The notes beneath the pieces are model-generated. The model searched no databases and was not told where the DNA came from. It saw only the letters and a list, made by a program, of their open reading frames with translations. Below, one piece after another: positions 9,222 to 18,030 of a DNA stretch of 64,000 nt. Position 1 is the stretch's first letter. Each line of letters begins with the position of its first letter. Source of the stretch: Gammaproteobacteria bacterium (GTDB taxonomy: Bacteria; Pseudomonadota; Gammaproteobacteria; JASBUN01); NCBI GenBank assembly GCA_030147845.1, contig JASBUN010000003.1, positions 1-64,000 on the forward strand, written 5' to 3'. Both the position numbers and the translations under genes were made by a program.

Positions 9222-9560
9222 GTGGCCGGGTGTAAGACTTTGCGAGGACATATCGTGGTGGATCTTCATGATCGCTCAGCGTTTCAGCGCGTGTGTCTGT
9301 TCGAGGGACTGGGGCAGGGGGAGTTAGACGCCGTGGCCGATGCGCGGCAGCGTGTGCTGACGCTGATCCGCGGCGCCAAGGCCGGAATGATCGCACCGCG
9401 CGCCGACGTCGACGCCGGTGTGCGAATGTATATTGAACGACTGCGCGATCAGATCGCGTTTGAGGAGCATGCGGTGTTCCCCTTGATTTCCAGGCTTTTT
9501 GATCGCCGCGACTGGACGGATATTGCGCACAGGTCAGCTGTCGTTCGGTGCACAGCCTAG
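9222..9560 (+). CDS. Hemerythrin-like fragment (C-terminal half only)
   Basis: 112 residues. Residues 60-104 resemble the last two helices of a bacterial hemerythrin/HHE domain: ADVDAGVRMYIERLRDQIAF, then EEHAVFPLISRLFDRRDW. The first two helices with their His/Glu iron ligands are absent, and the last residues (HRSAVVRCTA) do not look like a normal family end. The start is uncertain: GTG 9222 follows an AAGGTG, and GTG 9255 follows GCGAGGA. It is either a truncated, probably non-functional oxygen/NO-binding protein or one end of a gene broken by a frameshift. The flanks (8893-9221 and 9561-10089) hold no other half. Confidence 0.35.
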   Translation: MAGCKTLRGHIVVDLHDRSAFQRVCLFEGLGQGELDAVADARQRVLTLIRGAKAGMIAPRADVDAGVRMYIERLRDQIAFEEHAVFPLISRLFDRRDWTDIAHRSAVVRCTA

Positions 9561-10089
9561 CCGGCGAGGACAGACCGTTCATGCCCGATATTCCTTCGTC
9601 GGTGGGGCTTTGGCCTTGCTGTCGAAGTTATTCCATACCGCGTCCGTGCTGCGCGGTAGCTGGGACGCTTTGCGGGACAAGTCGTTGGTTACCCGCTTGG
9701 CCGGGCACTTGTCGGACTTAAGACTCAACTCCTGCGGCAAAGCCATTTCGCCGCAAACTGGTTTTTCCTTGTTACGATCACTCAAGTGCGGCCGGATCAT
9801 AAACCTTAAGCTTGTCCGTCAAGGCATTTTTACCTGGTCGCGATTAGGAATCGGCTGCCGACCCGCGCTGATCGTAATCTCGAGGGCAAACGGACGCGAT
9901 CCACGCCAAAACAATACCGCGCCGTGAGGCGCATAACAGCAATTGGCGAGGTAGGCGCAGGCGCCTGCTTCATTGTGGCGCCGGAGCGGACGGCTGCATC
10001 GTTCGCGACCGTTCGGTGGTGACGTGCATGTATGGGTTTGGCGGAAACGAGACGGGAATTTTCGCCGGGCGGCTTGGTGCCGCCGGCCT
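9561..10089. other. 529-base region with no recognised gene
   Basis: Open frames on both strands exist but have no ribosome site, no family resemblance and an unusual composition. A degraded gene is possible; none could be named. Confidence 0.4.
10063..10087 (-). terminator. Possible hairpin after infA
   Basis: GC-rich inverted repeat (10064-10073 with 10079-10087, one bulged G, five-base loop) directly after the infA stop on the minus strand. There is no T run, so it is only a weak candidate. Confidence 0.25.
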
Positions 10090-10311
10090 TCAGTTTTTGT
10101 GGCGGAAACAAATGCGGGCTTTGCTCAGGTCATAAGGCGACATTTCCAGACGCACCTTATCACCGGCTACTACACGTATGCGGAAACGACGCATCTTGCC
10201 CGAGGCGTAAGCGGACACTTTGTGGCCATTTTCCAATTCGACGCGAAAGCGCGTATTGGGTAACACTTCAGTGACAGTACCTTCCATTTCGATGAGATCT
10301 TCTTTCGACAT
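10090..10311 (-). CDS. infA: Translation initiation factor IF-1
   Basis: 73 residues, an S1-like OB-fold that occupies the ribosomal A site during initiation. It is close to the E. coli protein along its whole length: [54 protein letters not shown]. The ATG at 10311 follows AGAGAAA. No translation gene lies beside it: the neighbours are a 379-base gap and membrane proteins on the other strand, unlike the usual clpA-infA-aat settings. It may be a second copy or just a relocated single one; this window cannot decide. Confidence 0.95.
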   Translation of the reverse strand: MSKEDLIEMEGTVTEVLPNTRFRVELENGHKVSAYASGKMRRFRIRVVAGDKVRLEMSPYDLSKARICFRHKN

Positions 10312-10694
10312 ATAGCAATTTCTCTTGAGTTGGGTTTGCCGGCAACAGCCGGCCCGTATCGGCGGTTAGGTCGACGGAAACAGGGTTGGCGTGGCGCTGC
10401 TGAGGTGCATGCCCGCGAGGGCGGCGACTAGACGTGATCAGCGCAGGCAGACCTTAGAGGTAAAAAAGACGCTCTAACCTGCCATTTTGACTGGGTCAAT
10501 ATGACCCAGCCCAAGCATTATACAGGAAATACGCTGGCTCTGCAGGCCGCGCAGTAATCGATCGGTGGCTGCGCGCGTCGCAGTGCTTTACCGTTTGGTC
10601 AGATTGGCCGGCCAAGGCGAGGATACTGCTATGGTTTATGCGTGCATTTGGCGCGCGGCGGGGTGCCGCGTCTTACTATTTACGAAAGGAGCGC
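10312..10694. other. 383-base divergent region with a palindrome
   Basis: It holds the promoters of infA (minus) and the DUF2231 gene (plus). The only notable element is the inverted repeat at 10491-10509. Confidence 0.4.
10491..10509. promoter_or_regulatory. Palindrome, possible operator
   Basis: Perfect 8-base arms CTGGGTCA and TGACCCAG around ATA. It lies about 180 bases upstream of both infA and the DUF2231 gene. The size and symmetry suit a dimeric repressor site, but no cognate regulator is adjacent. Confidence 0.35.
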
Positions 10695-11162
10695 ATGATG
10701 ATCGACATTGCCCACATTCACCCCATGATTGTGCACTTCCCCATTGTGTTGTTTATGTGCGCGGTTGCCTTGCAGTTTCTGGTGTTGGTGCGGGGCGGGG
10801 ACTTGGCCGAACACCGTTGTCTGGCTAATGTCGCGTTGGCGACCTTGCTGTTGGGGGCTGCGGCAGCCATCGTCGCCGCCATATTCGGCGACATAGCGCT
10901 CGATCATGCTGCCGCATTGGGTTTCGCCAAAGCACCCATGGAGGATCACGCCGACCTTGGACTGACCACTATGTGGTTTTTCATCGGCCTGTCGGCCGTA
11001 TTTCTGTTTGCCTGGTGGCGGCGCATCTCGTTGGTCGGCGGTAAGGGTTGGATCCTATTTTTTCTCGGCTTGGTCGGCATCGTGCTATTGATCGTAACCG
11101 CTTACCACGGAGGCGATTTGGTCTACCGAATTGGCGTCAATGTGCTGCCGGTGAAGCCCTGA
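10695..11162 (+). CDS. DUF2231-type four-helix membrane protein
   Basis: 155 residues. It begins with IAHIHPMIVHFPIVL, the HPMxVHFP pattern typical of DUF2231, then three further hydrophobic segments and a late YHGGDLVYRIG motif. The conserved histidines in membrane segments suggest haem or metal binding in the family, but no function is established. AAAGGAG at 10685-10691 selects the ATG at 10695 rather than upstream in-frame starts. It stands alone, 318 bases before the next gene on the same strand. Confidence 0.82.
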   Translation: MMIDIAHIHPMIVHFPIVLFMCAVALQFLVLVRGGDLAEHRCLANVALATLLLGAAAAIVAAIFGDIALDHAAALGFAKAPMEDHADLGLTTMWFFIGLSAVFLFAWWRRISLVGGKGWILFFLGLVGIVLLIVTAYHGGDLVYRIGVNVLPVKP

Positions 11163-11480
11163 CCGGATCGCCCAGATCAATTTTCGGTTTGTGCCGTTTT
11201 CGGTATAACGAGCCAAGGTGGCGGATCAGGTGGACGCCGAGATCCGGCTTGCCGCCTTCGCTGCCGGGTGGAATCGATCGAACTCCGGCAAAAACCAGGT
11301 CATTTTCCGCGCCTGCAGTCAGGATCGCGGTAATCGCCCCGCCACGTCCGGCGCGGATCTAATCCAAAACGAGCAGCAGTGACGACAATTTTCTGGCGAC
11401 AAGGCGTAAGGAAGCGCCGCGGCCAACGACCAATCCTCGAGCATTGAATTGATCGATTGGCCGACCTAGGGAGAAATGGC
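11163..11480. other. 318-base region with no recognised gene
   Basis: GC-rich spacer between two small membrane protein genes. Nothing was recognised on either strand; the AGGGAGA at its end is the ribosome site of the next gene. Confidence 0.4.
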
Positions 11481-11900
11481 ATGAATATTCCAAAAGCTAT
11501 TCTGGCAGGATTCATCGCGACGCTCGTGTTGTCGCTCTTAATGATCGCCAAGTCGATCATGGGTGTAATGCCGGGACTCAATGTCATCAAGATGTTGGCA
11601 CATATGATGGGCGGTCCGCCGATGCTTGGCTGGGTGGCGCATTTTGTCATTGGCTCGCTGGTTTGGGGTATCGGCTTTGCGTTCCTGTATCGCCTATTAC
11701 CGGGCGCGAGCCCGTGGTTCAAAGGCATCGTGTTTGCCATCGGCGCTTGGCTACTGATGATGATCGTCGTCATGCCGATGGCCGGTGCGGGTTTGTTCGG
11801 TATGCATCTCGGCATTATGGCTGCGGTGATGACATTGGTTTTGCACGTCATATTTGGTGCGGTTTTGGGCGCAGTGTATGGCCGGCCGGCGGTGGCGTGA
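11481..11900 (+). CDS. Small four-helix membrane protein (DUF6789-like)
   Basis: 139 residues, almost entirely hydrophobic, with four transmembrane segments at about 5-27, 50-72, 80-103 and 110-135. A methionine- and glycine-rich stretch between the first two has MMGGPPMLGW. It resembles small uncharacterised DUF6789-type membrane proteins. ATG 11481 follows AGGGAGA; an in-frame TTG at 11457 is less likely. It is 164 bases upstream of an ECF sigma factor on the same strand and could be co-transcribed with it. Function unknown. Confidence 0.7.
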   Translation: MNIPKAILAGFIATLVLSLLMIAKSIMGVMPGLNVIKMLAHMMGGPPMLGWVAHFVIGSLVWGIGFAFLYRLLPGASPWFKGIVFAIGAWLLMMIVVMPMAGAGLFGMHLGIMAAVMTLVLHVIFGAVLGAVYGRPAVA

Positions 11901-12064
11901 AGAAGCTTCGCCGACCATCGGCGCCGGTGGTCGATGGCGCCAGTGGGCATTGGCAGGTTGCCGTTGGGGGTGGCTCCGATAGCCGTGGGTCCGACGCCGG
12001 TCAGCGCTGTGAACCGATCGCGCGATTGGCTACAATGGCGGTCCATTCGCAGCCGGAGGGCGTC

Positions 12065-12634
12065 ATGCCCACTGACGAAGCGCAGCGCTGGTTGGAGGAA
12101 CATGGGTCGGCGTTGTACTCGTTTGCATTGCTGCATTTGCGTGATCCCGATCGCGCCGAGGACGCCGTGCAGGAAACTTTGCTTGCGGCACTGCAAGCGT
12201 TGCAACGATTCGCCGGCAATGCGTCGATCCGAACTTGGCTGCTGGGAATCCTTAAACATAAGATCGTCGATGAGTTTCGGCGCCAGGCGCGCGAGGCGCC
12301 GGTGTCCGAACCCGACGGGCGCAACTGGGAGACACTTGAGGCGACGCGTATTGAGGCTGAATTTGCCGAAAATGGCCGTTGGCATCATGCGCTGACCGAT
12401 TGGGGTGACCCTGAGCAGGTGGCGTCCAGTCATGAGTTATGGTCACTGGTGGAGCAATGTTTGGAGTCGTTGTCTCCGCGCATGGCGCGCTTGTTTATGT
12501 TGCGCGATGTGTGGGAGGCGGACACCACGGTTGTGTGCGAGGAGTTGGCGATGACGCCGACGAATGTATGGACCAGCTTGCATCGAGCCCGCTTGGCAAT
12601 GCGGCGCTGTCTCGAGCGCAGCGGCCTGGGTTGA
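12065..12634 (+). CDS. ECF RNA polymerase sigma factor
   Basis: 189 residues. Region 2 lies at about 10-75: LHLRDPDRAEDAVQETLLAA is the typical DxAEDxVQExFL core, and RTWLLGILKHKIVDEFRR gives the -10 contact region. A linker rich in acidic residues follows. Region 4 spans about 125-185 (CLESLSPRMARLFMLRDV, then an HTH with ELAMTPTNVWTSLHRAR). It directs polymerase to stress or envelope promoters that cannot be identified here. The ATG at 12065 follows GGAGGG. The next gene, 15 bases downstream, encodes its likely zinc-finger anti-sigma factor. Confidence 0.9.
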   Translation: MPTDEAQRWLEEHGSALYSFALLHLRDPDRAEDAVQETLLAALQALQRFAGNASIRTWLLGILKHKIVDEFRRQAREAPVSEPDGRNWETLEATRIEAEFAENGRWHHALTDWGDPEQVASSHELWSLVEQCLESLSPRMARLFMLRDVWEADTTVVCEELAMTPTNVWTSLHRARLAMRRCLERSGLG

Positions 12635-12649
12635 GTGCGATAGACTGAA

Positions 12650-12922
12650 ATGCTTACTTGCAAACAAGCCAGTCGCATGGTTTCCGAAGGCTACGACCGT
12701 AAACTCGGGGTACGCGAACGCGTGTCATTACGCTGGCATTTATGGATATGTGACAACTGCCGGCGGTTTGTGCGCCAATTAGAGTTTATGCGCGGCATAG
12801 TGCGCTCGGGCATGCGCCACGGCCAATTACCGATTGAAAAGCCGCTACCGCCGGAACGCCGGCAACGAATACTCGATACGTTGCGCAAACGAGCCGGTCC
12901 TCAAGATCACGAACACCAATAA
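12650..12922 (+). CDS. Small zinc-finger (zf-HC2-like) anti-sigma factor
   Basis: 90 residues. MLTCKQAS begins the helix that contacts the sigma factor, and HLWICDNC gives the His-x3-Cys-x2-Cys zinc site (ZAS-type) near residues 29-36. No transmembrane segment follows, so it would be a soluble anti-sigma factor; such proteins often respond to redox change through zinc loss. It starts 15 bases after the sigma gene and is presumably translated from the same message. Confidence 0.85.
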   Translation: MLTCKQASRMVSEGYDRKLGVRERVSLRWHLWICDNCRRFVRQLEFMRGIVRSGMRHGQLPIEKPLPPERRQRILDTLRKRAGPQDHEHQ

Positions 12923-13312
12923 TGACCGTCGCCGCCGCGTGGTATGCATTCGCAAGCGGCTGATGCGTTAGGCGCGTGCGGCTACCGGAACGACTACTCG
13001 ATGGCGTTCTTCGCGCCACACTCTCGTCTTTGTTGCCATGCAATGCGGGCGCGGATTGATTTCACCTCGGTAATGTAAGGAAGCGGCTCAGCGCACGACG
13101 AATGAGTGTGGCGGCGCGATTTCAGGCGGCTTTCCGCGCCGCTTAATTGTCGCCCGACGGGTGCACGATCGGCGTTTTCCTCGGCCGCCTTTCGCGCTCG
13201 GCGGTACCGCAGCCCGAGCAACTGCGCCTGATTTTCGCTGCATGGGGGAACTTACACACGAAGTCGGGTTACTAACGTAAGGATGCGCAGATAACTATAG
13301 GAGAATTCGATC
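12923..13312. other. 390-base region with no recognised gene
   Basis: Spacer before the acetolactate-synthase-like gene. Antisense frames have no family resemblance. The last 50 bases are AT richer (near 13270-13300) and probably hold the promoter of the next operon. Confidence 0.4.
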
Positions 13313-14947
13313 GTGCGAGCCGCGGAACTGCTGATTCGTTGTCTTGAAAATGAGGGGGTCGAATACATTTTTGGCATTCCGGGCGAGGAGAATCTGGATG
13401 TCATGGATGCTCTTCTGGATAGCAAAATTCGATTTATCACCGTACGTCACGAACAAGGCGCGGCCTTTATGGCGGACGTATATGGCCGTCTGACCGGGCG
13501 TCCTGGTGTTTGTATGGCGACGCTCGGTCCGGGCGCGACCAATTTATTGACCGGTGTCGCCGATGCCAATATGGACCGTGCGCCGCTGGTCGCCATCGCC
13601 GGCCAGGGTTCTACACACCGCCTGCACAAGGAAAGCCATCAGATCGTCGACTTAGTGAATTTGTTCGCACCGGTGACCAAGTATGCGATGCAGATTCATG
13701 CCCCGGAGGTGATTCCGGAGGTCGTGCGCAAGGCGTTCAAAGTGGCTCGGGCGGAAAAGCCAGGCGCCAGTTTTATTGATTTCCCGGAAAATATCGCCGC
13801 CATGTCGGTACAAGACAAGCCGCCGCTAAAAGTGCAAGAGCCGCGCCCGCCGGTGCCTCCGGTCGAGAAATTGGATCAGGCCGCGGCGCTCATTACGGCG
13901 GCGAGCACGCCACTGATCATGGCCGGCAATGGCGTCTTGCGCGCCCGAGCCACGGCTGCCTTGGAAGCCTTCGCGCAACGGCTGAACATTCCGGTAACCA
14001 TGACATTCATGGCTAAGGGGGCGGTTGCCCGCAGCCACGCCATGTCGCTGGGTACAAGCGGATTGGCCGCCAATGATTATATCTCGTGCGGTTTCGATCG
14101 CGCTGATGTGGTGATCTGTGTCGGCTACGATATGGTCGAATACCATCCGCATTTGTGGCACAAAAATGCGTCGCAAAAAATTATTCACGTCGACACATTG
14201 GCCGCCGAGGTTGATGAACACTACATTCTCGATGTCGGTGTTGTCGGTGATATTGCTGCCGGCTTGGAAGGGCTGGCCGCGCGCATCACGCCCAAGCAAC
14301 ATAATTGGGCGGTCGGCTTGCGCACCACTATTGATCACGAAATCGAACAGTACGCGGGCGACACCGGCTTCCCGATCAAGCCGCAGCGCATTCTTGCCGA
14401 CTTGCGCGCGTCGCTGGCGCCGCACGATATTCTGATTTCCGATGTTGGTGCGCACAAAATGTGGGTTGCCCGGCTGTGGCCGGCGCAACAAGCCAATACC
14501 TGCATCATATCCAACGGTTTTGCCGCCATGGGTATCGGTGTGCCCGGCGCCCTGGCAGCCAAGCTTGCCTTTCCCGAGCGCAACGTCGTCACGATAACCG
14601 GCGATGCCGGATTCCTGATGAATTCGCAGGAGATCGAAACCGCCGTGCGTCTGGGTTTGGCGATAGTCATTTTGATCTGGAACGATTCGAAATACGGGCT
14701 GATCAAGTGGCATCAGGATCGTCGTTTCGGGCGTACCAGTCACATCGATTTCAACAATCCGGATTTCGTGCAATATGCGCACAGTTTCGGCGCGCGTGGA
14801 TTTCGCGTGGCGTCGGCCGAGCAGTTAGCACCCGTTCTAGAACAGGCGCTGACCTGCGGAACCGTCGCCATCATTGATTGCCCGGTGGACTACGCCGAGA
14901 ACATGAAGCTCACCGAAAAGCTCGGCCACCTGGTTTGCCCGGTATGA
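13313..14947 (+). CDS. Acetolactate synthase-like ThDP enzyme (AlsS type)
   Basis: 544 residues with the three domains of the ThDP family. The N-terminal Pyr domain has the catalytic Glu in RHEQGAAFMADVYGR (about residue 47). The central domain spans about 190-330. The C-terminal PP domain has the ThDP/Mg motif beginning GDAGFLMNSQE and the WNDSKYG segment. AlsS-type enzymes condense two pyruvates to acetolactate without a regulatory subunit, and no ilvN-like gene is nearby. The GTG start at 13313 follows AGGAGAA. It is the first of three close genes with an aldehyde dehydrogenase and an FMN glutamate-synthase-like protein, so its true substrate may differ from pyruvate. Confidence 0.85.
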   Translation: MRAAELLIRCLENEGVEYIFGIPGEENLDVMDALLDSKIRFITVRHEQGAAFMADVYGRLTGRPGVCMATLGPGATNLLTGVADANMDRAPLVAIAGQGSTHRLHKESHQIVDLVNLFAPVTKYAMQIHAPEVIPEVVRKAFKVARAEKPGASFIDFPENIAAMSVQDKPPLKVQEPRPPVPPVEKLDQAAALITAASTPLIMAGNGVLRARATAALEAFAQRLNIPVTMTFMAKGAVARSHAMSLGTSGLAANDYISCGFDRADVVICVGYDMVEYHPHLWHKNASQKIIHVDTLAAEVDEHYILDVGVVGDIAAGLEGLAARITPKQHNWAVGLRTTIDHEIEQYAGDTGFPIKPQRILADLRASLAPHDILISDVGAHKMWVARLWPAQQANTCIISNGFAAMGIGVPGALAAKLAFPERNVVTITGDAGFLMNSQEIETAVRLGLAIVILIWNDSKYGLIKWHQDRRFGRTSHIDFNNPDFVQYAHSFGARGFRVASAEQLAPVLEQALTCGTVAIIDCPVDYAENMKLTEKLGHLVCPV

Positions 14948-14960
14948 ACGGATTAGCAAC

Positions 14961-16403
14961 ATGACGCGCACCCATGTCCCGCACCTGCTGGTCGGCGACG
15001 CGACGCCGACGCGTCGTATTGAGGTCCGTTCACCCTACGATGGCCAACCGATCGCCAGCGTTGACGGCATGGGTGCCGAGGCCGTCGATCAGGCCCTGAC
15101 AGCGGCCGATGCGGCGCACCGCGATCGCGATGCCTGGTTGCCGGTTGCCGCGCGTATTGCCGTACTCAGTCGCACCGCCGAGCTGATGAGTGCGTGCGCG
15201 GAGGAATTGGCGCTGCAGGCGACGCATGAAGGCGGCAAGCCATTACGCGATTCGCGCGCTGAGGTTGAGCGCGCGATCGACGGTGTCCGTAACTGCGCCG
15301 AATTGCCGCGCGGCAATACCGGTATCGAAGTGCCCATGGGTATTACACCTGCCAGCACACAGCGCTTGGCGTTTACCAGCCGTGAGCCGATCGGCGTGGT
15401 GGCGGCCATCAGTGCGTTCAATCATCCGTTGAATTTGATCGTGCACCAAGTGGCTCCGGCGGTGGCGGCTGGCTGCCCGGTAGTGATCAAGCCTGCCGAC
15501 GAGACGCCGCTGTCTTGTCTTCACTTCATTCGGTTATTGCGTCAAGCAGGATTGCCGGACGTTTGGGCGCAAGCCTTGGTGGCTGATAGCCGGGCGACGG
15601 CCGCACGACTGGCCAGCGATGCGCGCGTGGCCTTCCTGTCTTTCATCGGTAGTGCTCGGGTCGGTTGGCACCTGCGAACGCAACTGGCGCCCGGTGCGCG
15701 ATGCGCGCTCGAACACGGCGGCGCGGCGCCGGTGATCGTCGATCGTTCAGCGGACCTGACGCGCGTGATTCCATCCGTGGCCAAAGGTGGCTTCTATCAT
15801 GCGGGGCAGGTCTGTGTCTCGGTTCAGCGCGTGTTTGTGCATCATGAACTCGCCGATAAACTAGCGGAACAGTTGGCGACGTTCGCGGAACAAATGCGCA
15901 TCGGCGACCCTGCCGATGAAGCGACCGACATCGGGCCGCTGATCCGAGTCGGTGAGGTGCAACGTGTGCATCAATGGGTCGGCGAGGCGGTTGCCGCGGG
16001 AGCAAAGTTGGTTGTCGGCGGTCACGCCGTTTCCGAAACCTGTTACGCGCCGACGGTACTGTTCGACCCAGCCGATGAGGCACGCGTCAGTCGCGAAGAA
16101 ATTTTCGGCCCGGTGATATGCATTTATCCCTATGACGATATCGATCGGGCCATCGGCCGGGCCAACGCGCTGCCACTTGCCCTCCAAGCTGCGGTCTATG
16201 GTCAGGATGTCGATGCGCTGCTACATGCCGCACGCCGATTGCGCGCCGCCACTGTGATGATCAACGACCATAGCGCGTTTCGTGTCGACTGGATGCCGTT
16301 TGCCGGGCTGCGTCGCTCCGGTCTGGGCACCGGTGGCATTCCCTATACCTATCGCGATATGCAAACCGAAAAGTTGCTGGTGCTGCACTCGTCAGCGTTG
16401 TAA
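14961..16403 (+). CDS. NAD(P)-dependent aldehyde dehydrogenase
   Basis: 480 residues of the ALDH superfamily, soluble. It has the Rossmann-type NAD site (SAFNHPLNLIVHQVAPAVAA, then VIKPADETPLS), the ALEHGGAAPVIVD glutamate region, the nucleophile Cys in GQVCVSVQRV and the EEIFGPV motif. It oxidises an aldehyde to the acid; the substrate is not readable. It begins 13 bases after the acetolactate-synthase-like gene and ends 53 bases before the FMN protein, so all three are one operon. The pairing suggests that an aldehyde or 2-oxo acid derivative passes between them, which is inference. Confidence 0.9.
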   Translation: MTRTHVPHLLVGDATPTRRIEVRSPYDGQPIASVDGMGAEAVDQALTAADAAHRDRDAWLPVAARIAVLSRTAELMSACAEELALQATHEGGKPLRDSRAEVERAIDGVRNCAELPRGNTGIEVPMGITPASTQRLAFTSREPIGVVAAISAFNHPLNLIVHQVAPAVAAGCPVVIKPADETPLSCLHFIRLLRQAGLPDVWAQALVADSRATAARLASDARVAFLSFIGSARVGWHLRTQLAPGARCALEHGGAAPVIVDRSADLTRVIPSVAKGGFYHAGQVCVSVQRVFVHHELADKLAEQLATFAEQMRIGDPADEATDIGPLIRVGEVQRVHQWVGEAVAAGAKLVVGGHAVSETCYAPTVLFDPADEARVSREEIFGPVICIYPYDDIDRAIGRANALPLALQAAVYGQDVDALLHAARRLRAATVMINDHSAFRVDWMPFAGLRRSGLGTGGIPYTYRDMQTEKLLVLHSSAL

Positions 16404-16456
16404 TTACTCGCGCCGATGTTTGGACGTGCGAGCCCGGACTCGAGAGGGTGACCGTC

Positions 16457-17968
16457 ATGCCGATTTTAACAGGGGAAACACAGACCGTCCTTTTCGCGGC
16501 ACTCGAAATTATGGCTGTGTTGTTCGTATTTGTCATCGGACTGGTCGCCTTATGGGCGAGCGTGGCATTCGTCGTCGACGTCTCGCAGACCACGCATGCG
16601 ATACGACGAAATTACCCCGTGTTGGGCCGGTTCCGCTATCTATTCGAACGCCTGGGTGAGTTCTTCCGACAATATTTTTTTGCTATGGATCGCGAGGAAT
16701 TGCCGTTCAACCGGGCCCAGCGTAGCTGGGTTTATCGAGCCGCCAAAGACGTAAACAACACGGTCGCATTCGGGTCGACCCGCAACATCACGCTGCCCGG
16801 GCAAGTGTTGTTCGTCAATTGCCCCTATCCGACATTAGATACCGATGTGGTCCCGACCGAACCGCTGACCATCGGTCCATATGCGCGCGAGCCGTATACG
16901 ACGGCGTCCATATTCAATATTTCCGCTATGAGTTATGGCGCCATATCCAAGCCCGCGATCCAGGCCCTGGCCGCCGGTGCGGCCGAAGCGGGATGCTGGA
17001 TCAACACCGGCGAGGGTGGCTTGTCGCCGTATCACTTGGCGTCCGCAGCGGATGTGGTTTTCCAGATAGGTACGGCCAAGAACGGCGTACGCGATCTGGA
17101 CGGTCACCTCAACGACGACAAGTTGCGTCAGATCGCGGCGCATCCGCAAGTGCGTATGTGCGAACTCAAGCTTAGTCAAGGCGCCAAACCCGGCAAGGGC
17201 GGTATTTTGCCGGGCGCCAAAGTCACCGAGGAGATTGCGCGTATACGCGGGCTGCGTGTCGGCGAAGACGCCATCAGTCCCAATCGGCACATTGACATCG
17301 GCAACAATGAGCAATTGTTGGATGTTATCGCGCATGTGCGCGAGGTCACGGGTAAGCCGGTCGGCTTCAAGGCCGTCATTGGAGCCTATGGCTGGCTCGA
17401 CACCCTGTTCGAGGCGGTTCGTCAGCGTGGTGTTGAATCGGCGCCCGACTTTATTACCGTGGATGGCGCTGAAGGTGGCACGGGTGCGGCGCCCATGCCG
17501 TTGATCGATGACATGGGTTTGCCGCTGCGGGTCAGTTTGCCGCTTTTGGTCGACAAGCTCACTGAACACGGTTTGCGTCACCGGGTCAAAGTGATTGCCT
17601 CGGGCAAACTGATCACGCCGGCCGATGTCGCCTGGGCGTTGTGCATTGGCGCCGACTTCGTCTGTACGGCGCGCGGTTTCATGTTCGCGCTGGGCTGTAT
17701 ACAGGCGTTACAGTGTAACAAGAATACTTGCCCGACCGGCATCACCACGCACAACCGCAAGCTGCAAAAGGGTCTGCACCCGCCCAGCAAGGCTCATCGG
17801 GTCGCCGCTTACGCCAGAAATCTGGTGCATGAAGTGGGTATCATCGCGCATTCCTGCGGCGTGCACAGTCCGCGCGAATTGCGCCGCTTCCATGCGCACG
17901 TGGTGCAGCCGAATGGCTTGACAGTAGGATTAGATCAACTCTATCCAGAGGTCGCCGAACGCCCTTGA
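16457..17968 (+). CDS. Membrane-anchored FMN glutamate-synthase-family protein
   Basis: 503 residues. A single N-terminal transmembrane segment (about 10-40) is followed by a basic stretch, then the FMN TIM barrel of the glutamate synthase central domain: SYGAISKPAIQALAAGA, GEGGLSPYH, GAKPGKGGILPG and VDGAEGGTGAAP. The [3Fe-4S] cysteines are present in the GCIQALQCNKNTCPTG segment. The amidotransferase domain of true glutamate synthase is missing, so ammonia-dependent glutamate synthesis or another FMN reaction at the membrane is possible. ATG 16457 is preceded by GAGAGGG at 16442-16448, which favours it over the GTG at 16448. Confidence 0.88.
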   Translation: MPILTGETQTVLFAALEIMAVLFVFVIGLVALWASVAFVVDVSQTTHAIRRNYPVLGRFRYLFERLGEFFRQYFFAMDREELPFNRAQRSWVYRAAKDVNNTVAFGSTRNITLPGQVLFVNCPYPTLDTDVVPTEPLTIGPYAREPYTTASIFNISAMSYGAISKPAIQALAAGAAEAGCWINTGEGGLSPYHLASAADVVFQIGTAKNGVRDLDGHLNDDKLRQIAAHPQVRMCELKLSQGAKPGKGGILPGAKVTEEIARIRGLRVGEDAISPNRHIDIGNNEQLLDVIAHVREVTGKPVGFKAVIGAYGWLDTLFEAVRQRGVESAPDFITVDGAEGGTGAAPMPLIDDMGLPLRVSLPLLVDKLTEHGLRHRVKVIASGKLITPADVAWALCIGADFVCTARGFMFALGCIQALQCNKNTCPTGITTHNRKLQKGLHPPSKAHRVAAYARNLVHEVGIIAHSCGVHSPRELRRFHAHVVQPNGLTVGLDQLYPEVAERP

Positions 17969-18030
17969 TCGTTGACGTTTGTGACCGTCCCTCAGTGCGG
18001 GATCATTGCGCGCGCCTAGCAAACGCGGCT

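Noticed and set aside
9499-9927. Open frame after the hemerythrin fragment
   Set aside because: No ribosome site or family resemblance; its composition looks like chance. A frameshifted tail could not be shown.
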